Of a stretch of 64,000 nt of DNA, positions 7,817-16,128 are shown in pieces. Location: the NCBI RefSeq assembly GCF_020447265.1, contig NZ_JAJADR010000013.1, positions 32,799-96,798 of the forward strand, given 5' to 3'. Under the pieces are notes generated by a model that was not told the DNA's origin, ran no database searches, and worked only from the letters and a program-made list of their open reading frames with translations. This DNA comes from Hymenobacter lucidus. GTDB lineage: Bacteria; Bacteroidota; Bacteroidia; Cytophagales; Hymenobacteraceae. Position 1 is the stretch's first letter; every line of letters begins with the position of its first letter. Position numbers and translations under genes: made by a program.

Positions 7817-9307
7817 CTAAATATAGAACCTGAAGGAAGTGGGTAGCTTCTTAATATTCTTTACGTTTAACTCCGCCATAATCCCACCTACTTGCCTTGA
7901 AAAAGATAATGTTACTGGGGCGCCTCCAGTGAAGCTGGAGGTATTCCAATTCATACGAGCTAGCGCTAAAATATCTTCAGCGGCCTTTTCAATATCAAGA
8001 GGTTCATTGCTTCTTATCTCGATTGGTCTCGGAATATGGGCCCCAGGATAAGTGCCTAACTCCCGAATAAATCCAGTGTTGAATAAGTAATAACTCGTAT
8101 CGTTAACAACGCACAAGGTGCCGCGGTCCACAGGATAGTTACTATGCTTAACTAAGCAAAACGCAGTAGGTTGCAAATTGATAAGCTCCACAATCGGAAT
8201 ACTACTGAACGCATTTCGAAATCCTTCTTCTTCTTGCTCGTCGAAAAAGGAAGTTTTGTGGAGCACTATCCGCTGAGGAGGTAGGCCTGTTCGGTAAGCA
8301 TACTCTTCAATAATTTTGACTCCTAGTTCGAAAGCCTGCTGACTTGATAGGTGTACCGTCTTACTCGCACGCGGATTATATTCCACATCACTACCGCGTA
8401 GCGCGAAACCCTCTCCGTCTGAAGAAAAGCCTTGTGCAATGCATGACTTTACAACCTGCTTGATGTTCGTGCGCAGATGGTGAAAAGTGATACCCACAAA
8501 ACATGTCTCGATGTCATGAGCACGTAATCGCCAAGGTATTCCTCCTGCTTTATAATAAAGCGCCACAGAGCTATTCCAAGCCCGGGCGGCCGCATCTTGG
8601 TTATCTGATAAATCTAGAAATATCTTATCTCTTCCGATTTGGATTGGTGTATTAACTAATATTGCTTTTGCTTTTAGGGCCCTTCGGAAATCCCTGTACA
8701 GTAAGTCTTCTTCGGTATCTTCTATTTGTTCATCAAAAAGAGAGAATTGAAAGCCCGGCTTATTGGCAGAAGCCATTTTTTTCAATTCTGATTTTTCGTC
8801 TTTCGTTAATTTGCGCTCCACGTGGTGACAAGCATCCACCAAATTTTCTGGAAGGCAACAAAATATGACGTTAGGACGTGTCGATTCCAGCGTCGTTAGC
8901 TTTTCTAAGCCCTTGTTGTATAAACCAAGAACTGTATCAAAACGCAAGCTGTCATCTTTAATAGCCAGTGCATCAGCCAGCTCATCAGCTGCTACTTCGT
9001 GTGTCCAGACAGTACTGGTGTTAAGAGTGGCCTGAAAAACCATCCCAAATCCTGGGTAATCAGGATACTGTTGGGTGTTCTTCATAGTCGTGGGAATGAG
9101 TCCTTGACACCGTTCGAGCCAAAAGGCAGCCTTTAAGTTCATTTCACGCGGCCCAACCAGGCCAACTCGCACCTCCTTCAACTGTGCTGCGCCGAAGCGC
9201 ACATCAAATGGTCCTGCTTGTTTTAACCCCACTTTGGGGTCAGTGAAAGAGCCAATACCCCCAAACTCAAGCTCAGTGGGTTGAATTTCAATTAATTTGA
9301 TGTCCAT
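7817..9307 (-). CDS. Short prokaryotic Argonaute (MID-PIWI)
   Basis: At 496 residues this fits the short pAgo class, which has only MID and PIWI domains. Short pAgos bind a guide and target nucleic acid and signal to an APAZ-bearing partner. The MID/PIWI border carries the typical YYKAGGIPWRL segment (~250-262). The first PIWI strand reads CFVGITFHH (~268-276), where an active Argonaute would have a catalytic Asp, so it is predicted not to cut. The C-terminus ends in RFYI, hydrophobic as in the family. It starts 4 bases after the effector gene, so they are surely one operon. The region is visibly AT-richer than the metal genes, which suggests separate acquisition. Confidence 0.88.
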   Translation of the reverse strand: MDIKLIEIQPTELEFGGIGSFTDPKVGLKQAGPFDVRFGAAQLKEVRVGLVGPREMNLKAAFWLERCQGLIPTTMKNTQQYPDYPGFGMVFQATLNTSTVWTHEVAADELADALAIKDDSLRFDTVLGLYNKGLEKLTTLESTRPNVIFCCLPENLVDACHHVERKLTKDEKSELKKMASANKPGFQFSLFDEQIEDTEEDLLYRDFRRALKAKAILVNTPIQIGRDKIFLDLSDNQDAAARAWNSSVALYYKAGGIPWRLRAHDIETCFVGITFHHLRTNIKQVVKSCIAQGFSSDGEGFALRGSDVEYNPRASKTVHLSSQQAFELGVKIIEEYAYRTGLPPQRIVLHKTSFFDEQEEEGFRNAFSSIPIVELINLQPTAFCLVKHSNYPVDRGTLCVVNDTSYYLFNTGFIRELGTYPGAHIPRPIEIRSNEPLDIEKAAEDILALARMNWNTSSFTGGAPVTLSFSRQVGGIMAELNVKNIKKLPTSFRFYI

Positions 9308-9311
9308 TGCC

Positions 9312-12056
9312 TTATTCTTGATTGCTATCCCACTTTTTAGCCTCTTCAGTAAATCCTTCTCGTTGCTGGTCCGCTAGTCGTCCCACCTCTGGGTCAATGT
9401 CGACATCATCGTCCTCATCATCTAACTCATCGAACTCGCCCTCTATGAGCGTTACATCGTTCCGGGAAGCACTGACATAATCAGCCGCAATCAAAATATT
9501 ATCGCCTAATCCATCAGTCGTGGAGGAATGTAGCACGAAGCTCTGGTGTGGCTCGACAGACAATGTGCGCAGCCAGAACACAAGGTCATTGAGCACACTT
9601 TGATTATAGTCGTGCGACATTTTCTTTGTTGCTAGCCTACCAACCTTCGTGGAGTCCAGCAGGTCTTTGTATCCATTAAGCGTGAAAACGTACGTAGGCT
9701 CTATGAATAGACACCACTGTTCGCCTATGCGGCGAACAGAATAATAGAATGCCTTGTGCTCCCAATAGCGAATGGTTTCCTTGTTGGCCGCGTAACGTGG
9801 ACGAGCAACTGTCCGCTTCGTCTTTTTGAAACGGGCCTTGTAGGCAATTACACGTGCTCCATCATCGCTTTTTGGAAAATAGGCCCGCTTTTTAATAACG
9901 TCTACAACTAATCCGCAGCGGAAGAAATGGCTCTTCAGGCTATCGTTGAGCAATCTTACAAACCGTTTTTCTCCCTCATTACTGCCCAGGTATTCATCTA
10001 AAGCTAAAGTAGAGATTGTTGAAATGTTTACTAGGTTGCGAAGCGTGTTATACTTTATTCGCAAATCAGTAAGTGTGAACACTTGCTTTTCAAAGAGCTC
10101 GAACGGGGGAAAATAGAGTGTGGGGTATGTCTCATACATTTCCTTTCTAGAGGAATGCAAAGACTCCGCATAAGAAATGTATTCTGGCAGGTGCTGTATT
10201 TCCAGAATGTTTGACGTGTATTTGGTGGTGATGACTCTTAATGGTACGGCAGTCTGTGTAATGTCATCGACAGCTTCGGGGCGGCACTGCAGAATGACAG
10301 TGAAGTCGGTATTAGCCAAATTGGCTTCAAAGTCAACGTGCCCTGCATTCTGTCTAACTCGTTGGACCACGTCATAAAGGCCCGAGCCCCGTTTGTCCAT
10401 AGCTCCTGCTCCATAAAACAAATCAGCTAGTACGGGATTGCGGTAGCCTTTTACGCCCCTCCGACCACGCCTGATTTCATCTATCATTACCTCATCCTCG
10501 AAGAATGGGCGTACTTCCTCCATTAAGCCACCAGGGTTAAAGATGCGAATCACGCCAGGCTTAATCTCAATAACATTTGCCTCTTGTACCTCATAATCAC
10601 GATGTACGAGCGAATTGACAATCACTTCCTTGAGTGCGATTGGATCGTAGGGTGTTACATCCGTTGACTCTTCGTTCTTGAGCCTAAATGGTCTATTGAC
10701 CAGTGCTAAGGCTTCATCAATCTCTTTGAGTTGAATCCACAGATTCCCGCTAATTGTTCTTTCAATAAACTCATCCTCTATCGAATCATCCTTCAGCAAT
10801 TTGCGCAACCATTTGGTTGGTCCTACAAATTTTATAATGATCTGTGCTTTGGGAACGACCTCTTGGGGCTTTTTCGCGAATAACAGCAACCCAGCGTAAG
10901 TAGCCAGTAGATTTCCCTCTTGATCTATCCGAACCAAGTTGAGATGAACCATCTGATTAGTGAGCCAGTCTGCATCAATAATATCAGGAATAGATATCTT
11001 TAACCGCTCACAATACTTAACAATTCGCAACCGAAGAAGCGCAGTATCGAAAGTGTCTGCTTGGTACGCGATGGCACTTTTTAGGTCAAAACTGGTTACA
11101 GTGGGTTCAGGGCGATTGATTACTGGTAAAGATCGGTCGAAATTTACCTTTATTTTTTTCTCTCCTAAATGCTGCCAAATAACCTTGTCCAATAAGTGGT
11201 CAAAAGATTCAATTTCTATAAACTGAAAGTTGGTGCCAATTATACTACTTAGCGTCTTAACGTAATCGGTAGCATCTTCTGGCTTTTCCCCTTTACGAAT
11301 ACACCAGTATATTCCATTTTTGTAGTTATTCGCACGTTGAGCATTGCTTATCAGCAAATGCTCCATGATAGAGGCTTCTCCTCCGCGGTATCCAACTACC
11401 ACGAGAGGATGATCTTTCAGTAGCGGAACGAGCGTCTGCACTAAATCGTCATCCATGCGCTCAATTTCCTCTATTACATTTCGGTCAGAGTAGTTATTGA
11501 CGTCTCCGTGGAGGAACACGGAGACAGGAAAAGGAGGTGTAGCAGATATTTTCACATATTCGGGAGCAGTCCGCACATAGTCAATCATTGCCGGCTGATT
11601 GATTTCATTTCTTGCTTTCCCAATGCACTCATCAAAGTTTGTCGTAAGGACAGTATTTATCCGACTCAGGTGCATAAGTTCTGCCAACCTGAGGTAACCT
11701 ATACTTACCCGCATGTCAGGATTCAGAATCTTAACCCAGAATTGTTTCCTAGCTGTTTGAGGTTGCAATAGGTTTTCAACTGCATAAGGAAACAGCTCGC
11801 CCATGGATACATCCTCTTTAAACCAAGCCTGTGTATCGCGCAGCCACGGCAACCAATCGCTACGAGTGATTCGTGGGTCATCCGGATCTTTCCCATTTTG
11901 CCTCGCATATGCCCACTTTGAAGCCTTGCTAACGATGTCGCCAGCTAAAGGAATGCCTGAAGTGACAGAAGCGCCAGCCCCGAGTAGAAAGATTGGTTTT
12001 GGCGTGTTTTTTAGTAAGGTGGCTACTATGCCTGCGCTGTTAACATTTAGGTGCAT
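9312..12056 (-). CDS. SIR2 / Schlafen-like / APAZ effector of short pAgo system
   Basis: A 914-residue partner of the Argonaute. Residues 20-300 are a SIR2 domain: GAGAS (26-30) and SGIP for NAD binding, TTNFDE (~138), and LHGD (~182) holding the catalytic His. In SPARSA-type systems this domain degrades NAD once the pAgo senses invading DNA. Residues ~325-620 resemble the Schlafen AlbA_2/RecG-like group, especially its GHKL-type part: LKEVIVNSLVHRDY (~472) and MDKRGSGL (~553). Residues ~640-914 fit APAZ by position and pAgo linkage, with a very acidic tail (DELDDEDDDVD). The middle region is unusual beside the simpler SIR2-APAZ layout. Confidence 0.85.
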   Translation of the reverse strand: MHLNVNSAGIVATLLKNTPKPIFLLGAGASVTSGIPLAGDIVSKASKWAYARQNGKDPDDPRITRSDWLPWLRDTQAWFKEDVSMGELFPYAVENLLQPQTARKQFWVKILNPDMRVSIGYLRLAELMHLSRINTVLTTNFDECIGKARNEINQPAMIDYVRTAPEYVKISATPPFPVSVFLHGDVNNYSDRNVIEEIERMDDDLVQTLVPLLKDHPLVVVGYRGGEASIMEHLLISNAQRANNYKNGIYWCIRKGEKPEDATDYVKTLSSIIGTNFQFIEIESFDHLLDKVIWQHLGEKKIKVNFDRSLPVINRPEPTVTSFDLKSAIAYQADTFDTALLRLRIVKYCERLKISIPDIIDADWLTNQMVHLNLVRIDQEGNLLATYAGLLLFAKKPQEVVPKAQIIIKFVGPTKWLRKLLKDDSIEDEFIERTISGNLWIQLKEIDEALALVNRPFRLKNEESTDVTPYDPIALKEVIVNSLVHRDYEVQEANVIEIKPGVIRIFNPGGLMEEVRPFFEDEVMIDEIRRGRRGVKGYRNPVLADLFYGAGAMDKRGSGLYDVVQRVRQNAGHVDFEANLANTDFTVILQCRPEAVDDITQTAVPLRVITTKYTSNILEIQHLPEYISYAESLHSSRKEMYETYPTLYFPPFELFEKQVFTLTDLRIKYNTLRNLVNISTISTLALDEYLGSNEGEKRFVRLLNDSLKSHFFRCGLVVDVIKKRAYFPKSDDGARVIAYKARFKKTKRTVARPRYAANKETIRYWEHKAFYYSVRRIGEQWCLFIEPTYVFTLNGYKDLLDSTKVGRLATKKMSHDYNQSVLNDLVFWLRTLSVEPHQSFVLHSSTTDGLGDNILIAADYVSASRNDVTLIEGEFDELDDEDDDVDIDPEVGRLADQQREGFTEEAKKWDSNQE

Positions 12057-12134
12057 GAAGCTGATTTAAGTATGGACAGGAGGGCAGATGAAAACAGGAG
12101 AGGTTGGGTTGTGACACCTTGGTTGTATGCTAAG

Positions 12135-12142
12135 CAAATGTA
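12135..12142 (-). promoter_or_regulatory. Possible -7 element for the pAgo operon
   Basis: Read on the minus strand this is TACATTTG, matching the Bacteroidota TAnnTTTG consensus, 79 bases upstream of the effector start. I do not see a good TTG element at the expected distance, so the call is tentative. Confidence 0.35.
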
Positions 12143-12412
12143 GCTTCTTCCATCTCAGTATTGCCATCTTTTTTAGTGGAAATAGCTAATTATTTTGGCA
12201 ACCGTGTAAACCTCGCCTTTTTCTCTTTAGACTAGTGCTACGCTGGCCATAATGCACGGTTTAGCGGTTATACTCTGTCGCCATAATCGATAGGCCTGCG
12301 GCGGACACATTTGGCTACTATCCAGTGAAGGATGCTTCACATAGCACCCGTCATCCCGCAACTTGGTCGCGTCGCCTGCGTGGTACTATTCTGCTGATGG
12401 CACTACTGTTTA
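12143..12412. other. Non-coding stretch upstream of pAgo operon
   Basis: No ORF with protein character is visible here. It separates the divergent Argonaute operon from the serine recombinase remnant. The missing N-terminal half of that recombinase is not recognisable in it. Confidence 0.5.
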
Positions 12413-12765
12413 GCCTTCATAGAAGGTAGGGCAGCCCTCACGGAGCAGGAACGCGACATGATCAATGAGCGGACCCGCTGAGCACTGCAGGTGCTCAAGG
12501 CCCAAGGCAAGCAATTGGGTAGCCCAGCTAACCTGACGAAAGCGGCCCAGGCGCAAGGTCTGGTGGTTCGCCAGCAGACCTTGCGCGCACCCACGAGGCC
12601 AACCGCCAGGCCACGGCCTTGATCCTGGCCCGGCGGGCGCAGGGGCAGGGGTATAATCAGATTGCGCAGGAACTGGATAGCCTAGGCTTTCGTACCCGCC
12701 GTGGCTGTCGCTTTACCCATAAGCAAGTTCAGAGGTTAGCCCATCGGGCAGCCGAGAAAGGATAG
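12413..12765 (+). pseudogene. Serine recombinase (resolvase) remnant
   Basis: Translating from 12413 gives AALTEQERDMINERTR, the conserved end of a resolvase catalytic domain, and then a TGA stop. The same frame continues as ALQVLKAQGKQLGSPANL. A frameshift near 12585 is then needed to reach ARRAQGQGYNQIAQELD and GFRTRRGCRFTHKQVQRL, which is the usual helix-turn-helix tail, ending at TAG 12765. The N-terminal catalytic half with the active serine is missing. One stop and one frameshift make it clearly dead. It is a scar of past recombination between the Argonaute operon and the TIR gene. Confidence 0.7.
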
Positions 12766-12869
12766 GTCTTAAAGCCTCACTTGTATTAAAAGTCATCACA
12801 GCCGGCCAGAGAAGGCCTTTTCTTTTACGAAGAAATATGACAAAGCGGAGCCGTTGAAACCTTTCCAAT

Positions 12870-12914
12870 CTGAAAGCACAAAGGCCTCACATTGTGAGGC
12901 CTTTGTGCTTTCAG
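12870..12914. terminator. Perfect 21-bp inverted repeat, probable terminator
   Basis: Two 21-base arms (12870-12890 and 12894-12914) are perfect complements around a 3-base loop, att. The arms begin and end in AAAG/CTTT. It sits just downstream of the TIR gene stop on the minus strand and just after the recombinase remnant on the plus strand, so it can stop transcription from both sides. Confidence 0.7.
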
Positions 12915-12949
12915 TAAATGTCAATGACTTTTACCCCGTTCTGCAATAG

Positions 12950-13669
12950 CTAAATGGCAACTAGTTCAGCCAGCTTGGCGGCGACTTCTGCCATCGTTTC
13001 CTCTTTCGTGTTCAGGCCACTTCGTGAGCCGAGCAAAGGACTGACATCACGAAGATCTTCATAGGTGGTGTTGTGTACGATAGGAATAAGCCGGTCAAGT
13101 GCCAAGAGTGCAGAAAGCTCTTTATCAGCGATACCCTCTCGTTTGAGGCGCGTTAGTAGCGCAGGGGTAACCAAAACGATACCGACTTTCGACATCGCTA
13201 GCCCTTTGTCTATTTCCCGCAGTAGGGTTGAACCTAAGTGAACATCTTTCTCACTGAACCAGACGGAGGCACCACACGAAACAAGTTGATCATGCAAGTC
13301 TTTAGCCGCATCTCTTCGATCGTCCCATGCATGACAAAGGAAGTAGTCCCGGCGATCAGGTACAGTTGTCGTTGATTGCTTTTCGACGTTTTCACGGATT
13401 GGGGTGAGTGTTGTCACTTCAGCAGGTGTGTAGAGAATAACCGAACTACCGCCCGACCCTGAACCACCTCGCGACCAGCGTGGCCTAACCGTTCTGGTAG
13501 ACCCACTTCCACTACGACTGCTCGAACCTGATGAAGGGTAAGAGGAAGGATATGATGGATATGACGGGCGCGAGTATGAACTGTAGCGAGAGCGACCACC
13601 ACATGCCGGACATTCTGCTGCCCCGCTTGCTGTGCGATGTCCTCGTGATGGGGCTGTGCATTGTGCCAT
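12950..13669 (-). CDS. TIR-domain protein with N-terminal Cys/His motif
   Basis: A 239-residue protein in three parts. Residues 1-26 hold C4-x6-H11-x8-C20-x2-C23 (CPACGG), a possible zinc site. Residues 27-78 are low complexity, rich in Ser, Tyr, Pro, Gly and Arg. Residues ~105-239 are a TIR domain: DYFLCHAWDDRRDAAKDLH, VWFSEKDV, GSTLLREIDKGL and GIVLVTPALL. Bacterial TIR domains often cleave NAD in defence; KELSALL carries a candidate catalytic Glu. It stands alone, with a terminator after it, within the same accessory region as the Argonaute operon. Partner or trigger unknown. Confidence 0.85.
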   Translation of the reverse strand: MAQCTAPSRGHRTASGAAECPACGGRSRYSSYSRPSYPSYPSSYPSSGSSSRSGSGSTRTVRPRWSRGGSGSGGSSVILYTPAEVTTLTPIRENVEKQSTTTVPDRRDYFLCHAWDDRRDAAKDLHDQLVSCGASVWFSEKDVHLGSTLLREIDKGLAMSKVGIVLVTPALLTRLKREGIADKELSALLALDRLIPIVHNTTYEDLRDVSPLLGSRSGLNTKEETMAEVAAKLAELVAI

Positions 13670-13976
13670 ATACTTCGTCCTTACTTAATGAAATCTCTGC
13701 CTCTGCCTAGCTAATACATATAGGCGTCTAAACAAAATACACAGCTTGTTACAAATTTGTTCCCAAATCGGTTGGCTTTTTTTGCTACCCTAATTAGTTA
13801 GACGGGCGGCCTCAAAATCCTACTTACGACCCAATAACGATGGGCTGAAATTTCTAAACCACAGGCGGAAATAAGCTTGGTTTGGTTCGCGTCCCCAATA
13901 CTCGGCCGAACCCTAAATTCTTGCTTGGTGAATCGGTAACTTGCTTGAGTCTGAATGTCTAGCCAACCCCGCCTAT

Positions 13977-14081
13977 ATGAAGTTTATCGTATCGTCTTCC
14001 GCCTTGCTCAAGCAGCATCTGACGCGGTTCACCTATCCGAAACCCAGCGAATTCACAGGCCCCATTCTGTGGCTCGGGTAG
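13977..14081 (+). pseudogene. Fragment resembling the DnaN N-terminus
   Basis: A 34-codon frame opens with MKFIVSSSALLKQ, which from memory is the start of the DNA polymerase III beta clamp in Bacteroidota. After ~14 residues the resemblance is lost (HLTRFTYPKP) and a TAG follows. A whole clamp is about 370 residues, so this is at most a 5' scrap joined to other DNA. The ~300 bases on its left and ~270 on its right hold nothing else I can name. Confidence 0.4.
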
Positions 14082-14353
14082 GTTTGTAAGAGGCCATTTC
14101 CAGCCGTATAGTTCGTTGGGGGAACAACTTCAGGTCCTGACGTAGTGCGACTGCTGAGCACCCACCGTAGCATTGCTGAATGGAAGAAAGCCAAGAGAGA
14201 AAGAACGTGATAGCTACCCACTTTCTCGCCCTACTGAGCGCCGGTACTTTTGAGAAATATGGCGCAAAAACCAAAATGCTCCGATTATACCCAGGGTGTT
14301 AACCGCAGCCATAGTAGCTCCGGTTTCCAGCCTTATAAGACACGCTCAGAAAC

Positions 14354-14656
14354 ATGCCCAGAAATACTAGAAAGAAAAAGCCGAATCCGTGGCACAAACC
14401 CGACCCGTCCCCGTCTATGGATATGAAGTCGATAAATCAGAATGATGCCGTTGTGCAGGTGGCCCGCTATGGCTTCCTGGGTACTGTGGCCAGATGTCTG
14501 CGCACTGTTTTCGTGACGCTCATTGTCGTAGGCGGGCCGATTCTGGGAAGTTACTTGCTCAACAAGCCCCAGAGGCCGGTGAAGACGGTGAAGGTTGAAA
14601 TTTCCAAGGATGGAGCAGCAGAGGAGGCTCCCGAACGAGTTTTAGCGAGAAGGTAA
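14354..14656 (+). CDS. Small single-pass membrane protein, hypothetical
   Basis: A 100-residue frame with a basic N-terminus (NTRKKKPNPWHKP), one hydrophobic helix near residues 50-68 (VFVTLIVVGGPILGSYLL) and a charged tail. Its codons look ordinary for the plasmid. No family is recognised and no partner gene is adjacent. The shape suggests a small inner-membrane protein with its N-terminus inside. Confidence 0.5.
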   Translation: MPRNTRKKKPNPWHKPDPSPSMDMKSINQNDAVVQVARYGFLGTVARCLRTVFVTLIVVGGPILGSYLLNKPQRPVKTVKVEISKDGAAEEAPERVLARR

Positions 14657-14895
14657 ATCTCTGGCGTTTGCAGAAAGTACCACTTCAGGAACACGTCAGA
14701 ATGAAGTTCACGAAACTCATGCTCTCAGGCGGTTTACTGAACTTTGAAAAGTGAACCAGTTTCTTGAACCTAATCTGGGCTGTATGGCCACTTCACCATG
14801 CCAGTAGACGTGCATGGGCAGCGGTACAGAAAAAGGAGGAAAAGGGTAGTTTAAAAAGCCCTAACTCGACGAGAGAAGGTTACTAACTGCTAGCC

Positions 14896-15411
14896 TTAAT
14901 TATCTTCCCGCTGAAAATCCAACACGCCCTGCTTGGCGCTGATGTTCATGCGAGTCGTTGTCAAGGAATGAACGCGCCATGCGAAGGGCCTCGAAGTGGG
15001 ACTAGTCATGTGTAAGCTGTCGTGGGCGACGACTAAGGCAAACCGATGGGGAGTTGCAAACACCTGCATGTCCAGCACCACCGTTGAATCGCGGATATCC
15101 AACGTAACGAGTCCCCCGGGGTCGTCGGCTACCCACCGACCTTGTAGATTGGCCACGGTCACTGCGCGGTCTGATAAGCGTACTAAGCCAAAGAGGGTCA
15201 ACATCCCCACAACGGTTACGATGCCCATTGTGTATGCGGCGAACCGCAACGAACGGCGCGTAACAAGCCGCAGGGCAGCAAAGCCGGCGAATACCCCCAG
15301 CGCCATACCGAAAATGCCGCCTAAAAAGCCAAAAGCCTCCTTTCCGGCGAAATAGCAGCACATGGCCACCATCGAAAACACCGTGTATGCAATATAATCC
15401 TTCTTGCTCAT
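14896..15411 (-). CDS. Hypothetical membrane protein with lipocalin-like tail
   Basis: The start at 15411 (MSKKDYIAYTVF) is preferred to 15429, which adds only MLILSR. The 171 residues show about three hydrophobic helices in the first ~85 residues, then a beta-rich part beginning LQGRWVADDPGGLVTLDI. That resembles the opening of lipocalin-like or DUF-type domains in Bacteroidota, where a Trp follows a Gly-X-X pattern. No function can be assigned. It is isolated, with non-coding DNA on both sides. Confidence 0.55.
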   Translation of the reverse strand: MSKKDYIAYTVFSMVAMCCYFAGKEAFGFLGGIFGMALGVFAGFAALRLVTRRSLRFAAYTMGIVTVVGMLTLFGLVRLSDRAVTVANLQGRWVADDPGGLVTLDIRDSTVVLDMQVFATPHRFALVVAHDSLHMTSPTSRPFAWRVHSLTTTRMNISAKQGVLDFQREDN

Positions 15412-15439
15412 CCGGGACAAAATAAGCACTTAAGCGACG

Positions 15440-16055
15440 TTCAGTGAAACGGTCAGAAAGTTTGAGGATGGTTAAGGCTTATATTCTCCTCTTGTAGGCA
15501 CCGATTTTTCTCTCGACGGTCGCTTTTTGCCTTTGGTGCCCTACGGTGCGGATGCCGATTAGTAAGAGCACATATGTAAGCAGGATGCCCAACAGAACCT
15601 TTGCTGCAAATAGAAGACTGTCACGCATAAATTCGGATAGAAATGGGGTGATTAGAGGCTTGCAAATGCTGATCTGTTCACTAAACCGGTGCTTCTGCCG
15701 AAAGGAGGGCTTTTCTTAGATCTATCCTATGCAAAGGCGGCATGCGGCGCAGTATTTCTCCTCAGCCCTGTCTCGATTCTGAGCGATGTATAGTCCCGAA
15801 GCTCATCGAAAGCAAGACAGCGCCGCTTGGTCGGAGCTCATTACGATTCTGATTGGCGGGTGCATATCCGAGGTCTTAGCGTTGCTAAAGCAACTACTTC
15901 TGGCCCTGGTTTGCTCAAGCGTAACACATGGAGTGCCTGGTAAGACCGGCATACGGTTAGTCTCGCCCAAACGTATTCTCATACCGCCTTCCATGAGGAT
16001 CAGCGAATCGATAGTTGAGGTCTTATTTAGACTTTTTATAAAAACAGACGTCTTA
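15440..16055. other. Long intergenic region without a convincing gene
   Basis: About 600 bases separate the membrane protein from the DUF4856 operon. Two overlapping frames of just over 100 codons face each other at 15786-16139 (+) and 15803-16123 (-). Neither has a family signature, a signal peptide or plausible composition, and the plus frame runs through the promoter of the next gene. I treat both as chance frames. Confidence 0.5.
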
Positions 16056-16089
16056 TTTGTAACAATTCCAGATAAGCCCTTTATCTTTG
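16056..16089 (+). promoter_or_regulatory. Bacteroidota-type promoter of the DUF4856-imelysin operon
   Basis: TTTG at 16056-16059 and TATCTTTG at 16082-16089 match the TTTG / TAnnTTTG elements used by the Bacteroidota primary sigma factor, 22 bases apart. The predicted start of transcription lies about 35 bases before the DUF4856 ATG. Confidence 0.55.
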
Positions 16090-16128
16090 GAGCGTCAATC
16101 CACTCTCCCCTATTAACACCCATTTCCC

